A DNA stretch of 31,458 nt from Tritrichomonas foetus (taxonomy: Eukaryota; Parabasalia; Tritrichomonadida; Tritrichomonadidae), in contig MLAK01001359.1 in assembly GCA_001839685.1 (NCBI GenBank), positions 34,603 to 66,060 on the forward strand. Direction: 5' to 3'. The notes below the pieces were generated by a model that was not told where the DNA came from, made no database searches, and saw nothing but the letters and a program-made list of their open reading frames with translations. This document shows, piece by piece, positions 18,702 to 27,523 of this stretch; position 1 is the first letter of the stretch; each line of letters starts with the position of its first letter. Position numbers and translations under genes: made by a program.

Positions 18702-19622
18702 ATGCAATCGATTCTTCCTTCAAGCCATTTCAATCCAGCTCTGTACATCTCCAATGAAATTAAAAGCACATCTTATTCAAATCATTCCCCAAACAACAAG
18801 AGCGCAAGTTTACTAAAGAATCAACAAATCGACACAAAGAAGATTCCATTCACAAACACGAATATAAACACAAACAAATCTGGAATTTCAATGAATAATA
18901 TTAATTCCATCAATCAAAAGAATCTGATGAATAACGGAAATCCCATAAATGCTTGTCATTTGTTAATTCAACAGCAAAGATCAACTAAAAAGCATAGTAG
19001 AAAAGCATTTTCACCTGAGGAAGATGCACTTATTGCAAATTTTGTAAATATCAATGGGGCGACAAAATGGGACATAGTTGCATCATTTTTGCCGGGTCGA
19101 AATGCAAGACAATGTCGTGAACGTTGGAGATCATCATTATCTCCTGGATTAACGAATGGTCCTTGGACGAAAGAAGAAGATAAACTTCTTGTGAAGTTGC
19201 ATTCTCAATTTGGACCAAAATGGTCACAAATTTCAAAATACTTTGTTGGAAGAAGTGATTATAATGTCAAAAATCGATGGCAAAGATTTCAAAGATATGG
19301 TGATTTGTATAAAATCACAGAAATCGCTTCAAGTGATGAAGGAGAATCACTAAACAAATTTGAAAACAAGAATAACAATGAAGCTCAAATGAAAACATCA
19401 GACGATCAAATTCATAAATTTGTGATTTCAAAGAATGAGAATCAAAATGAAAAAACTGACAATTTTGAAAATTGTGGGAAATATGACATTGATGATATCA
19501 TTAATAGTGATTTTGATGATGGAAAAGTCTCATTTGATATAACATCAGAATATGCAATGCTTTCAGAAAATTATTTGACATATGATTCTGAACATATTAA
19601 TGATATTTTTTCTCCTGTATGA
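18702..19622 (+). CDS. R2R3 Myb-like DNA-binding protein
   Basis: Transcription factor with two Myb repeats at residues about 101-146 and 152-198, preceded by an Asn/Ser-rich N-terminus and followed by an acidic, probably disordered tail with activation-domain character. Repeat one reads AFSPEEDALIANFVNINGATKWDIV...PGRNARQCRERW, with Phe103 in place of the first Trp and Trp123 and Trp142 retained. Repeat two reads PWTKEEDKLLVKLHSQFGPKW...GRSDYNVKNRW, with Trp155, Trp174 and Trp193. The recognition helices (NARQCRERW, SDYNVKNRW) are of the usual type. Trichomonads have a very large Myb family, and members bind core promoter elements including M3 and iron-response sites; which site this one binds cannot be told. 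The ATG at 18702 is the first in frame; no canonical initiator lies close to it. Confidence 0.93.
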   Translation: MQSILPSSHFNPALYISNEIKSTSYSNHSPNNKSASLLKNQQIDTKKIPFTNTNINTNKSGISMNNINSINQKNLMNNGNPINACHLLIQQQRSTKKHSRKAFSPEEDALIANFVNINGATKWDIVASFLPGRNARQCRERWRSSLSPGLTNGPWTKEEDKLLVKLHSQFGPKWSQISKYFVGRSDYNVKNRWQRFQRYGDLYKITEIASSDEGESLNKFENKNNNEAQMKTSDDQIHKFVISKNENQNEKTDNFENCGKYDIDDIINSDFDDGKVSFDITSEYAMLSENYLTYDSEHINDIFSPV

Positions 19623-19883
19623 GGGGAATTTTTATCTTTGTTTGAATATAAATATGAATTTTTTCAAAGTATTTTGATAATACACAGAATCAATTGTATG
19701 TAATATGTATTAAGATGAGTCATTAATAGAATATTTTTCTGATTGATTAATAAACTGTATTTTATCATGATTTTCAATTATTGAATATGTATGACCAAAT
19801 AATATTTTTACATTTTTTTGAATATGTTTGTTGGGAAAATGACCCCTTCAGAAATTTTTGTCATGTCAAATGCCACGTCAAAA

Positions 19884-21080
19884 ATGATACCATTCTTTTT
19901 TTTATGTTTATGGTGGGAATTTAACAAAGAAGAGTTTCCTGAGATTATTCGAAACTCGCATAATATACCACTATTAGTACTTTGTTATTCAACATCTTGT
20001 AATCATTGTCGTGGTCTTCCTGAAATATTTTTGAATATTTCATCATTGTATTCTAATGACAAAGATTTTTTGATTACAACTGTTAATTGTCAAGAGAATC
20101 CAAGTGGATGCTCTCTTTTTCCAATGTCAGGCACACCTTATCTTGGAATTGTTATTGGTGACAATAAAAATTATTGGCCCAAAACGAAAGACAAAACGCA
20201 GGAAGGTATTTTGTCTTTCTTAAACAAATATGCAAATCAAAATCCATTCAAAGAAATCCAAATTGAAACAAATGAAAATAAAAATCATAAAAATGTTCAG
20301 AAAAGTAATGAATTTACAGAAATGAAAGAAAACCTCGTTTATGATGGATCTTTATTTTATTTCGAAGTACCTGAAAATGAAAATATATTTATCAAAGAAT
20401 TATCCAAATCTATCAAATATTTTTCCATTTACAATGATAATTTTATTTTATCTAAACTTAAAAGTTCCAAAGAAATAAAACTAACCATTTTTCAAAATAG
20501 ATTTTGTCCAATTTATCAAAAATTTGATATCGATTTTCCTCAAATAAATTCTATTAAAAATGATCAAGAAAGGAAAAGAAAGATTCAAGAAAATATAAAT
20601 GAAATCATTCGATTTATTGAAGATTTTAAATTTGGAATCGATCATTGTTTTACTTCATCGGAATTTTATGAAACAATTACTCAAAAGAAATCTATTTTCT
20701 ATATTATTGATCATCCTATGTCGATTTATCAGAAAGAAGCATTCAATAAATTATCTGAAAAGTTTTGTGATCATAATACTTTTTTTGGATGGGCAACAAT
20801 TGAAGACCAAAGACAAATTTTGAAATTTACACAATCAAATTCTTTAGATGTTCCGTTTTTGTTTGGATCTGATCCAAAAAGGAACATTTCGTGGAAATAT
20901 TTCAAAAAATTGGGAAGTATTGATGAAAAAATAATTCTTTCCCTCTTTTCTAATCAAAGAAATGAAGCAAGTATGTTTGTTTGGCGAATAATTTTTTGGT
21001 TTTGTTGTTCAGTTTTATCATTTATGATTTTTTTGATTTTTCCAATTTTTGACAAAAAAGATTCCATGAAATTATTATAA
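19884..21080 (+). CDS. Membrane-anchored thioredoxin/PDI-like protein
   Basis: Probable ER thiol-disulfide protein. Starting at the ATG at 19884 the product has 398 residues: a signal peptide (MIPFFFLCLWWEF), a thioredoxin domain with PLLVLCYSTSCNHCRGLPEIF (active site CNHC at residues 39-42), the cis-proline in SGTPYLG (Pro85), a middle region that looks like a second, inactive thioredoxin-like fold, and a C-terminal membrane helix (about 365-389) followed by KKDSMKLL. This type I plan resembles transmembrane PDI relatives. The frame is open further up, with ATGs at 19824 and 19839; 19884 is preferred because it puts the hydrophobic segment at the very N-terminus. CNHC differs from the classic CGHC, so it may act more as an isomerase or reductase than an oxidase. 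Confidence 0.82.
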   Translation: MIPFFFLCLWWEFNKEEFPEIIRNSHNIPLLVLCYSTSCNHCRGLPEIFLNISSLYSNDKDFLITTVNCQENPSGCSLFPMSGTPYLGIVIGDNKNYWPKTKDKTQEGILSFLNKYANQNPFKEIQIETNENKNHKNVQKSNEFTEMKENLVYDGSLFYFEVPENENIFIKELSKSIKYFSIYNDNFILSKLKSSKEIKLTIFQNRFCPIYQKFDIDFPQINSIKNDQERKRKIQENINEIIRFIEDFKFGIDHCFTSSEFYETITQKKSIFYIIDHPMSIYQKEAFNKLSEKFCDHNTFFGWATIEDQRQILKFTQSNSLDVPFLFGSDPKRNISWKYFKKLGSIDEKIILSLFSNQRNEASMFVWRIIFWFCCSVLSFMIFLIFPIFDKKDSMKLL

Positions 21081-21169
21081 TAATTTAATAGATAAAAATA
21101 GAGTAAATTATAACTATAATAAATATTCATTTACAATTTTTTTATTACCTATTGATGCAAATTTATCTT

Positions 21170-21990
21170 GTATGCTTGTCAATTATCGTTTTTTCTTTTT
21201 ATCAAAATATCTTGGAGTAACAATTCGATCAGCAACTTCAATGTATTAAAGCATGATGTTTATAACTTTCTATTCATAGCTTCGAGACAAAAATTCATCA
21301 AGATTTCTCTCAAATCTCCAAAACCCATATATGGCATGACATTATTTCTCAATTCGCTGTGGTAACAAGTTTTTGAAAACCATCTAAACTTCAACAGAAT
21401 AATTATTATTTAAATCGCTTAGTATTACTTTTTGATATTTTTCATTTTTTTTTTCACTAATATGGAGTTAATTGTCATCACCACTTTAATTGTTAAGATT
21501 TGTATTTGAATCCAGTGATTCTTTAATATTCTCCTTAAATATTCCTTGATAAGAATAATTATCATCGTCAGTTGGGAGTTTCATAAAATCCATCATCTTT
21601 CGAATAATTATCTAATTCATCATAAGCATTTACCACAATTCAATAGCGGTTTCGATATCTGTCAGGTTCTTCAATTCGGAAATGATCTAAATCTAGAAGA
21701 TAAAAAAAACATTTTTTGTGAGGTTAATATTGACATCACATATATTTGGAACATCCTGTGAAATACATTTCATGAATTTAATTATTGTATTGGATACTCT
21801 TCTCTTTTTCACATAGTACGAATATATAATTTTCATAGAGATTCTTTCAGAAAAAATCACCAATCCTGAAACACAGTACCTTCTTTCATAATTGTCTAAG
21901 ACTATAATATTATGAGGTAATCACCAAAGTGTTTTTCGTTTTCTTTACAATTCTTTCAAAATACTCTGCCTCTCCAATATCAGTAAACAT
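21170..21990 (-). pseudogene. Decayed gene of unknown family
   Basis: On the minus strand a series of protein-like stretches changes frame and is broken by stops. From 21990 MFTDIGEAEYFERIVKKTKNTL; then a 60-odd residue open stretch with YERRYCVSGLVIFSERISMK; then LDLDHFRIEEPDRYRNRY, a stop, VVNAYDELDNYSKDDGFYETP, a frame change, DDDNYSYQGIFKENIKES; and lower down MPYMGFGDLREILMNFCLEA. The composition is that of coding sequence and the pieces are ordered, so a former gene is likely. I do not recognise the family. Plus-strand frames here (21168-21365, 21546-21761) are the antisense. Confidence 0.42.
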
Positions 21991-22059
21991 TATAAATAAC
22001 AGAATAAATGAATATAGCTTTTTTAAAAGTAAATCAGAATGAAATTTTACTCTGAAAGC

Positions 22060-23106
22060 TTAGGCAATTGGAATGATGACGTCATCAGCAAGGCCGCATT
22101 TATCTCCTACTCCTCTCTTGGTTCTGATGTAGCCGGCTTCACCCCAGCCTCCTCCCCAGGAGTTTCTTACAATCCAATACTTTGTCCATGTTCCACGGTC
22201 ATCACCTTCGCCAAATCCGACGACTGCCATAGAGTGGTTTCTTTGGTGATTACAATCACCATCATAATAAATTCCGCTACTGTAAGCACCAAAGTTTCTA
22301 GCGCATTCATAACCAATGGCAACAACACCATCCTTCTCAAGAGCTGATGCGATTGCATCTTCATCTCCAGATGTTGTTGGTCTATACCAATTATGAACTG
22401 TTTCAATAGCCTTTGATCTGTCATAATAACAGGTTGGATAACGTATTGTTTCTGAGTATGGATAATCAGATTCTTTCATATGATATCCACCTTCATTATT
22501 ACAAATCCAATTCAAAGCAGCATCATTTCCTCCTCCTGGATTGGCACAGTCCCAAAGATTAGAAGTTGAAAGATAATCCAAACGTCCTCTAGCTAAATAA
22601 GTTTTTGTTTCAACTGCAGCAAGTGATCCAAAGCACCAACAGCTTCCACCACTTCCTTGGTCTCTTACAGCAAGTACAGCTCCATGTGCACGCCAATCAA
22701 ATGCTTGTGAATTTGGAACACTACTCTTTGGAACACCATTTCTTGGATCTGGTTTTGGTGTGATTTCTGTTGTTGTGTATGTACATAGTTGTCCAACTTC
22801 AGAATCTGTCATAGCAGAAAATTTATTTAATCCTAGTCTGTAAGATTCACCGAGGGCATTAAATTGGTTCACAGTATTGCGTTTTGATTGCCAAAGATTG
22901 AATCTATAATGATATTCAATACCACTATAAGTAAATTGATATTGGCGCATCCATGAAAGAAAAGCACGTTCAGCTTCAAGCGAAGGACGTGATGAATCAG
23001 ACTCAGAATCCGAGTTCTTTCGGAAATCTGGTGTTTGTTGTTTTTTAAAACCTGTATATTCATATACAGTAGAACTGGCAAAGCCCAATAAAAAGATTCC
23101 TAGCAT
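22060..23106 (-). CDS. Papain-family (C1A) cysteine protease, cathepsin L-like
   Basis: Clan CA cysteine protease made as a pre-pro-enzyme of 348 residues: a signal peptide (about 1-12), a short Ser/Asp spacer, an I29-type inhibitory prodomain (about 46-105, ending in the GLNKFSAMTD segment), and a mature domain from about 130. The catalytic set is complete: Gln150, Cys156, His291 and Asn315 (WIVRNSWGGGWGEAGY). The active-site line reads DQGSGGSCWCFGS, where QGxCGSCWAFS is usual: the first Cys is Gly, and a new Cys appears two residues after the nucleophile. The expected SEQ before the next Cys is STS. Secreted or lysosomal proteases of this type are numerous in tritrichomonads. An initiator TCATTA lies 10 nt before the ATG, confirming the start. 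GC content is above the local average. Confidence 0.93.
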   Translation of the reverse strand: MLGIFLLGFASSTVYEYTGFKKQQTPDFRKNSDSESDSSRPSLEAERAFLSWMRQYQFTYSGIEYHYRFNLWQSKRNTVNQFNALGESYRLGLNKFSAMTDSEVGQLCTYTTTEITPKPDPRNGVPKSSVPNSQAFDWRAHGAVLAVRDQGSGGSCWCFGSLAAVETKTYLARGRLDYLSTSNLWDCANPGGGNDAALNWICNNEGGYHMKESDYPYSETIRYPTCYYDRSKAIETVHNWYRPTTSGDEDAIASALEKDGVVAIGYECARNFGAYSSGIYYDGDCNHQRNHSMAVVGFGEGDDRGTWTKYWIVRNSWGGGWGEAGYIRTKRGVGDKCGLADDVIIPIA

Positions 23107-23113
23107 CTTGTTA

Positions 23114-23119
23114 TAATGA
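23114..23119 (-). promoter_or_regulatory. Initiator of the cysteine protease gene
   Basis: TCATTA on the minus strand is a full match to the trichomonad initiator. The start base would be 23117, giving a 10-nt leader before the ATG at 23106. Confidence 0.6.
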
Positions 23120-23400
23120 AGTCAAATAATTATGATGATAAATGACGTCTAAAGATGACATCCTGTCCGAATTTTGTTAAGTTTATTTGGCAATTGACAG
23201 TTGACATCACATTTTTATCTTTCAAAAATTGAGGGAAAAAATGTATAAATGATACAGTAAAAACTGATTGAAAGGAAGAAACAAAAATAAAAAATATTAT
23301 TGATGTCGATGTAAATTTGTTAAATTCAAATTATTAATGGAACCATGGCTAGCAAGAAATTCTTTCATTTGATAGAAATTTCAAATTCTTTCTTTTTATG

Positions 23401-23768
23401 TTTTATCATTTCTATCATTTTATCATTTTATAATTTCTATCATATTATCATTTCTATCATATTATCATTACTATCATTTTATCATTTCTTTTATTTTATC
23501 ATTTCTATCATTTTATAATTTCTATCATATTATCATTTCTATCATATTGTCATTTCTATCATTTTATAATTTTATAATTTCTATCATATTGTCATTTCTA
23601 ACATTTCATCATTTAATCATTTTATAATTTTATAATTTCTATCATTTTATAATTTCTATAATTTTGTCATTTCATTCATTTTATAATTTTGTAATTTCTA
23701 TCATTTTATCATTTCTACAATTTTTATCATTTCTTCAATTTTACTAAAACTATTATTTTATCATTTGG
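23401..23768. repeat. Degenerate (TATCATTTC/TATCATTTTA) repeat tract
   Basis: About 370 bp made of variants of TTTCTATCATTTTATCA with unit lengths near 9, 10 and 17 bp. Nearly every unit contains TCATTT or TCATAT. Typical of a slippage-expanded satellite in an AT-rich genome. Confidence 0.8.
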
Positions 23769-23962
23769 ATCACTATTTAGCATTTATATTCGTCATGCAA
23801 TTTGTCCTGCAAAAAGCCAATCTTTAGGTTTCATTTCTTTTTCTTTTCGCTCGAGTAAATTTTGTTAAAGATTGCGGATTGCATTATTTCATTTTCAATA
23901 TGATGAACTTTTTAAAAATACGATATCATATTTGATAGAGAAATAATCGTACTTTACTGTAA

Positions 23963-23968
23963 TCACTT
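23963..23968 (+). promoter_or_regulatory. Initiator of the HydE gene
   Basis: TCACTT, start base 23965, 29 nt before the ATG at 23994. Matches the trichomonad consensus. Confidence 0.5.
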
Positions 23969-23993
23969 AACTTTTATAACTTTACACCAAATC

Positions 23994-25148
23994 ATGCTCT
24001 ATACACTTCGAAAACCCACAAGATCATTACCATCATTTTCATCATCTCTTAAAGCCGCTCTTGCATCAGAAAAATTATCACATGATCAAATCGTCTCGCT
24101 TTTGCAAACAACAAATCCGAGTGAAGTTGAGCAACTTCATTGTGAAGCTGACAAATTAACCAGGAAAATATTTGGTGATTACGTATCAATTAGAGGAATT
24201 GTTGAATTTTCAAATACTTGTGAAAAAGCATGTCATTATTGCGGTGTTCCAACTTATAATGATAAGTTTCTCATTGATCAAGAATCCATCTTAGAATGTT
24301 GTGATTTTATGTATGAGAAAGGCTACAGAAATTTAGTTCTCCAGTCAGGTGAAGTGACAACCAATGAAAGAATTGAATGGGTATTAGAATTACTTCATCG
24401 AGTTAAAACAAAGTTTGGTTCAGAAAAAGATACAGGTATGTGCGTCGTTTTAAGTATTGGTGAACTGAGTCGTCAACAATATCAAAAACTGTTTGATGCT
24501 GGTGCAAACCGTTATTTGTTACGAATTGAATCTAGTGATCCTGAATTGTATGCTTCAATGCATCCAAAGAAGAATCATTCATTTGAAAGACGACTTGAGG
24601 CACTAAGAGATTTGAAAAGCATCGGTTATGTAACTGGAACAGGTGTCATGGTTGGTGTTCCAAATCAAACTTTTGATCATCTAGCGCATGATATTGAGTT
24701 CTTTAGGGATGAAGGATATCACATGATCGGTCTTGGCCCATACCTGATTCATAATGATACAATAATGGGACGAAAGTTGATGAAGGAAACAACAGCTGAT
24801 GAACGAAAGGAAGCTGATCAATTAAAGGCTGATATAACATTGAATACTTATGATGTGATTAGATTAACTTGTCCTCTGGTAAACATTGCAGCAACAACTG
24901 CATTGGAAACATTATCAGCAGGTTATAAGAAAAAGGCATTGACTGGTGGTGCCAACGTTCTAATGCCGATTATTACACCAAAACAATTTAGAAGTGGATA
25001 TCAATTGTATGAAGGAAAGAAAGAAGTTGACATGGATCGCCTTCAAACTCATGAAATGATGCTCAATCTGATGAAAACTATTAATAAAACGCCGATGTTC
25101 AAACGATGGAATCATCCACCATTATATACAAAAACACAATCTAAATAG
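23994..25148 (+). CDS. hydE: [FeFe]-hydrogenase maturase HydE, hydrogenosomal
   Basis: Radical SAM enzyme needed with HydF and HydG to build the H-cluster of [FeFe]-hydrogenase. The 384-residue protein has the radical SAM cluster site CEKACHYC (Cys76, Cys80, Cys83, pattern CX3CX2C), the HydE/BioB-like start RGIVEFSNTC, a glycine-rich YRNLVLQSGE segment, and the late GANVLMPIITP stretch near the C-terminus, which is typical of this family. The N-terminus (MLYTLRKPTRSLPSFSSS) is basic, hydroxylated and begins ML with an Arg soon after, like trichomonad hydrogenosome import presequences. Start chosen at the first in-frame ATG, with an initiator 29 nt upstream. It is the clearest metabolic marker in the window: the cell makes hydrogen in hydrogenosomes. 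A mariner element sits only 46 bp past its stop codon. Confidence 0.94.
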   Translation: MLYTLRKPTRSLPSFSSSLKAALASEKLSHDQIVSLLQTTNPSEVEQLHCEADKLTRKIFGDYVSIRGIVEFSNTCEKACHYCGVPTYNDKFLIDQESILECCDFMYEKGYRNLVLQSGEVTTNERIEWVLELLHRVKTKFGSEKDTGMCVVLSIGELSRQQYQKLFDAGANRYLLRIESSDPELYASMHPKKNHSFERRLEALRDLKSIGYVTGTGVMVGVPNQTFDHLAHDIEFFRDEGYHMIGLGPYLIHNDTIMGRKLMKETTADERKEADQLKADITLNTYDVIRLTCPLVNIAATTALETLSAGYKKKALTGGANVLMPIITPKQFRSGYQLYEGKKEVDMDRLQTHEMMLNLMKTINKTPMFKRWNHPPLYTKTQSK

Positions 25149-25196
25149 AAGTCATATATATGATATAGAGTATATTAAATATACACATATTATATA

Positions 25197-25222
25197 GGGT
25201 GTCCGGAGGCGTGATGTCACTA
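25197..25222 (+). repeat. Left terminal inverted repeat of mariner
   Basis: 26 bp starting GGGTGTCCGG and ending GTGATGTCACTA. Pairs with the right end at 26457-26482. Confidence 0.9.
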
Positions 25223-25366
25223 CCNACATTAGAAGTGNAATCNATACATTATATTTATAAATAATAAACTATGCAATGTTAACATAAAAATTTTGAAAAC
25301 AATTTTTTTTTCTCTTGACTGAAAATAGAGATAAAGAATCTTTTTCATAAAAAAAAAGAATAATTT

Positions 25367-25391
25367 ATAAACGTACACGATGCACGTTTAT
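25367..25391. repeat. Near-palindrome just before the transposase start
   Basis: ATAAACGT and ACGTTTAT are perfect 8-bp arms around a 9-nt centre, ending 6 nt before the transposase ATG. Possibly an internal regulatory site or transposase-binding site; could also be chance. Confidence 0.55.
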
Positions 25392-25397
25392 TAAAAA

Positions 25398-26408
25398 ATG
25401 ATTGATCAACATTCAATCATAACTTTTCTGCAGCTTGAAGGAAAAAGGGGCAAAGAAATATATGAAGAAATGAAGAGTGTCTTGAAAGAAAAATGTTTGT
25501 CTCAAAGACAAATCTACCGAGTCATGGCAGAACTGAACAGAAGTCAAAACACACAGCCTGTGAAAAAAGAGAAAAAGTGCCAAAGTTATGATATTCTTGA
25601 CTGGAAAATTTTAGATGTTTTAACCGAATTTCCACATTCATCGTGTCGATATATTGCTAATGTTTTAGGTGAACCAAAATCGACAATTTATGATCGTTTA
25701 ACATCAAAATTAATGTATAAACATGTGCATCTTCGATGGGTGCCACATATTCTAACAGAAAATCAAAAGGCCAATAGAGTTTTATTGGCAAAAAAACTTC
25801 TTAAAATTTTGAATGCAGAACAAAAAACTAATTTCACCTTTTTAATAACAGGAGATGAGTCTTGGTTTTATTCCAAGACTGATTTCAATACACAATGGAT
25901 TCCTGAAAACTCAGTAATCCCAACTATTCAAAATCCAGGGTTTCAGATCACTAAATTTATGGTGACTGTATTTTGGAACCCTCATGGGATAATTCATATT
26001 GATGTTTTGCCGCCAAATGAAAAGTTTAATGCTGCATATTATATTACAGCCATTATGTCAAAAATTGTTGAGTTTAAAAACTCGAATAATTATAAAAAAT
26101 TATTTGTTCATTATGACAATGCAAAGCCTCATGTGGCAAAAATTGTCAAAAAATATATAAATGAAAACTCACTAGAATCAGTTCCACATCCGGCATATTC
26201 ACCTGATTTGGCGCCTAGCGACTTTTTTTTATTTGGAACTATTAAAGAAAAAGTTAAAGGAATTGTTTTTGAATCACCAAGCCATTTGATTCAAACAATA
26301 GTCCAAATTTTCAATGAAATTCCATCGGAAACTTTGTTTTCAGTTTTTGCAGAATGGCAAAATAGACTGAAAAAAGTTATTGATGCCAATGGAGACTACA
26401 TATTTTGA
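25398..26408 (+). CDS. Mariner transposase (DD34D)
   Basis: Cuts and reinserts the element at TA sites. The 336-residue protein is uninterrupted and has the full mariner layout: two N-terminal helix-turn-helix parts (about 1-45 and 65-105), the linker WVPHILTENQK (114-124; family signature WVPHxLT), and the catalytic triad TGDESWFY (Asp153), VHYDNAKPH (Asp240) and YSPDLAPSDFFLF (Asp275). Exactly 34 residues separate the last two Asp, the hallmark of mariner as opposed to Tc1. All three acidic residues are present, so it could be active. The ATG follows a 25-bp near-palindrome by 6 nt. Codon usage and base composition match the host genes, suggesting the family has long been resident. Confidence 0.95.
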   Translation: MIDQHSIITFLQLEGKRGKEIYEEMKSVLKEKCLSQRQIYRVMAELNRSQNTQPVKKEKKCQSYDILDWKILDVLTEFPHSSCRYIANVLGEPKSTIYDRLTSKLMYKHVHLRWVPHILTENQKANRVLLAKKLLKILNAEQKTNFTFLITGDESWFYSKTDFNTQWIPENSVIPTIQNPGFQITKFMVTVFWNPHGIIHIDVLPPNEKFNAAYYITAIMSKIVEFKNSNNYKKLFVHYDNAKPHVAKIVKKYINENSLESVPHPAYSPDLAPSDFFLFGTIKEKVKGIVFESPSHLIQTIVQIFNEIPSETLFSVFAEWQNRLKKVIDANGDYIF

Positions 26409-26456
26409 AATACTTATCAATAAAAAATGACTTATTAGAAATGACTTTATTATACT

Positions 26457-26482
26457 TAGTGACATCACATTACCGGACACCC
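26457..26482 (-). repeat. Right terminal inverted repeat of mariner
   Basis: Reverse complement reads GGGTGTCCGG, then TAAT, then GTGATGTCACTA; it matches the left end except at the four central bases. Confidence 0.9.
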
Positions 26483-26958
26483 TATATTAAATCACTAGAA
26501 ATATTTTTCAAAGAATTTTCTCACTGAAAACTATATCCTTGCACCATTTTGTACATTTGGTATATATTTCGTTGAGCAGATTGAAAATGTCAAGAAAATA
26601 ATATGCTGAATAAAGTTAGGATTCTTTAAAATCTATTGAGCAGAAGGATCAGTGCCATTATTTGGGATAAATCTAATTTTGTGGAAAATAAGAAAAATTG
26701 CATGATCCAGCTGGAACAAAATGATTCATCAATATATGATAAATACTGTATCATAAATCACAATTTGTGAGTAAATTTAGCATTTTTGACCAAAAAGATA
26801 TCTGCCAAAATGAAAAGGAAAATATTGTTGATAGATGAATCAGAATCTGAATATAAATATTGTATGGGAGATCAGAAACACAAAATCACAATAATTAATA
26901 CGATATTTGATATATTGTGTCCAACAAGTCAAACGATACCAATATGGAAATTTATGAT

Positions 26959-26959
<1 letters not shown>

Positions 26960-26995
<36 letters not shown>
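26960..26995 (+). repeat. 36-bp poly(A) tract
   Basis: Uninterrupted run of A, the longest homopolymer in the window. No target duplication or upstream coding match that would mark a retrocopy was seen. Confidence 0.9.
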
Positions 26996-26998
<3 letters not shown>

Positions 26999-27232
26999 GG
27001 AGATACAAATCTGGTTAATATTTCACTAATTTGAATATAGAATTGAATTTTTTGATATCCTAAATAATCCAAGATAGGTTTATCACAGTTAAGAAACTGA
27101 GAAATGAATTAGGAAACAAAAGAGTTGAAATAACACATATATTTTTCCTCATTAGATAATGAATTTTTGAATTGGTTATTCAAAAGTTCAGAAATCGGAA
27201 TTTTGCGCAAGTGAAAGATTTGATATGCTTAA

Positions 27233-27523
27233 CATCAAGGGCATGAAATAATAGGATATGAAAATACCAAAACCGAGTTGATGTTACACTTCCACAATAT
27301 TTTGAGTTTATCTCGGAGAGGATGAATAGAAAGAAAGTTCAATGGGGAATATTTTCTTAAGCAAGAAATTTTCCAGCATTTATCGCTGATGAAAAGATTT
27401 ACAATGGAACAAAGATGATATAAATGCATTTTCATTGACAATATTTTCACTGAAAGAATTGATGAAGCATTATTCACAAAAATTAACATTCAAAAATCAT
27501 TTCAGCCTTTCTTCTTCCAATAA
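27233..27523 (+). pseudogene. Possible gene relic
   Basis: A single frame of 97 codons with only two internal stops (both TGA) gives protein-like text: HQGHEIIGYENTKTELMLH, ERKFNGEYFLKQEIFQHLSL, FIDNIFTERIDEALFTKINI. In DNA this AT-rich about seven stops would be expected by chance. No family is recognised, so this is only a suspicion. Confidence 0.25.

Larger units (their letters stand above)
23107..23993. other. Divergent promoter region
   Basis: 887 bp between the protease (-) and HydE (+) genes. It contains the protease initiator, a low-complexity ATCATTT-type tract, and a HydE initiator at 23963. No other feature was recognised. Confidence 0.5.
25195..26484 (+). mobile_element. Complete mariner-type transposon
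   Basis: Tc1/mariner DNA transposon of about 1.29 kb. Terminal inverted repeats at 25197-25222 and 26457-26482 begin GGGTGTCCGG and share GTGATGTCACTA, with 22 of 26 positions matching; the four mismatches are adjacent. TATA flanks both ends, consistent with a TA target duplication. It carries one intact transposase. Size and ends resemble the Tvmar1 family of Trichomonas vaginalis (inference). Undetermined bases at 25225, 25238 and 25243 may reflect several merged copies in the assembly. Confidence 0.92.

Noticed and set aside
22167..23081. Two shorter minus-strand frames and one plus-strand frame overlapping the protease
   Set aside because: Shadows of the protease gene; no protein features of their own.
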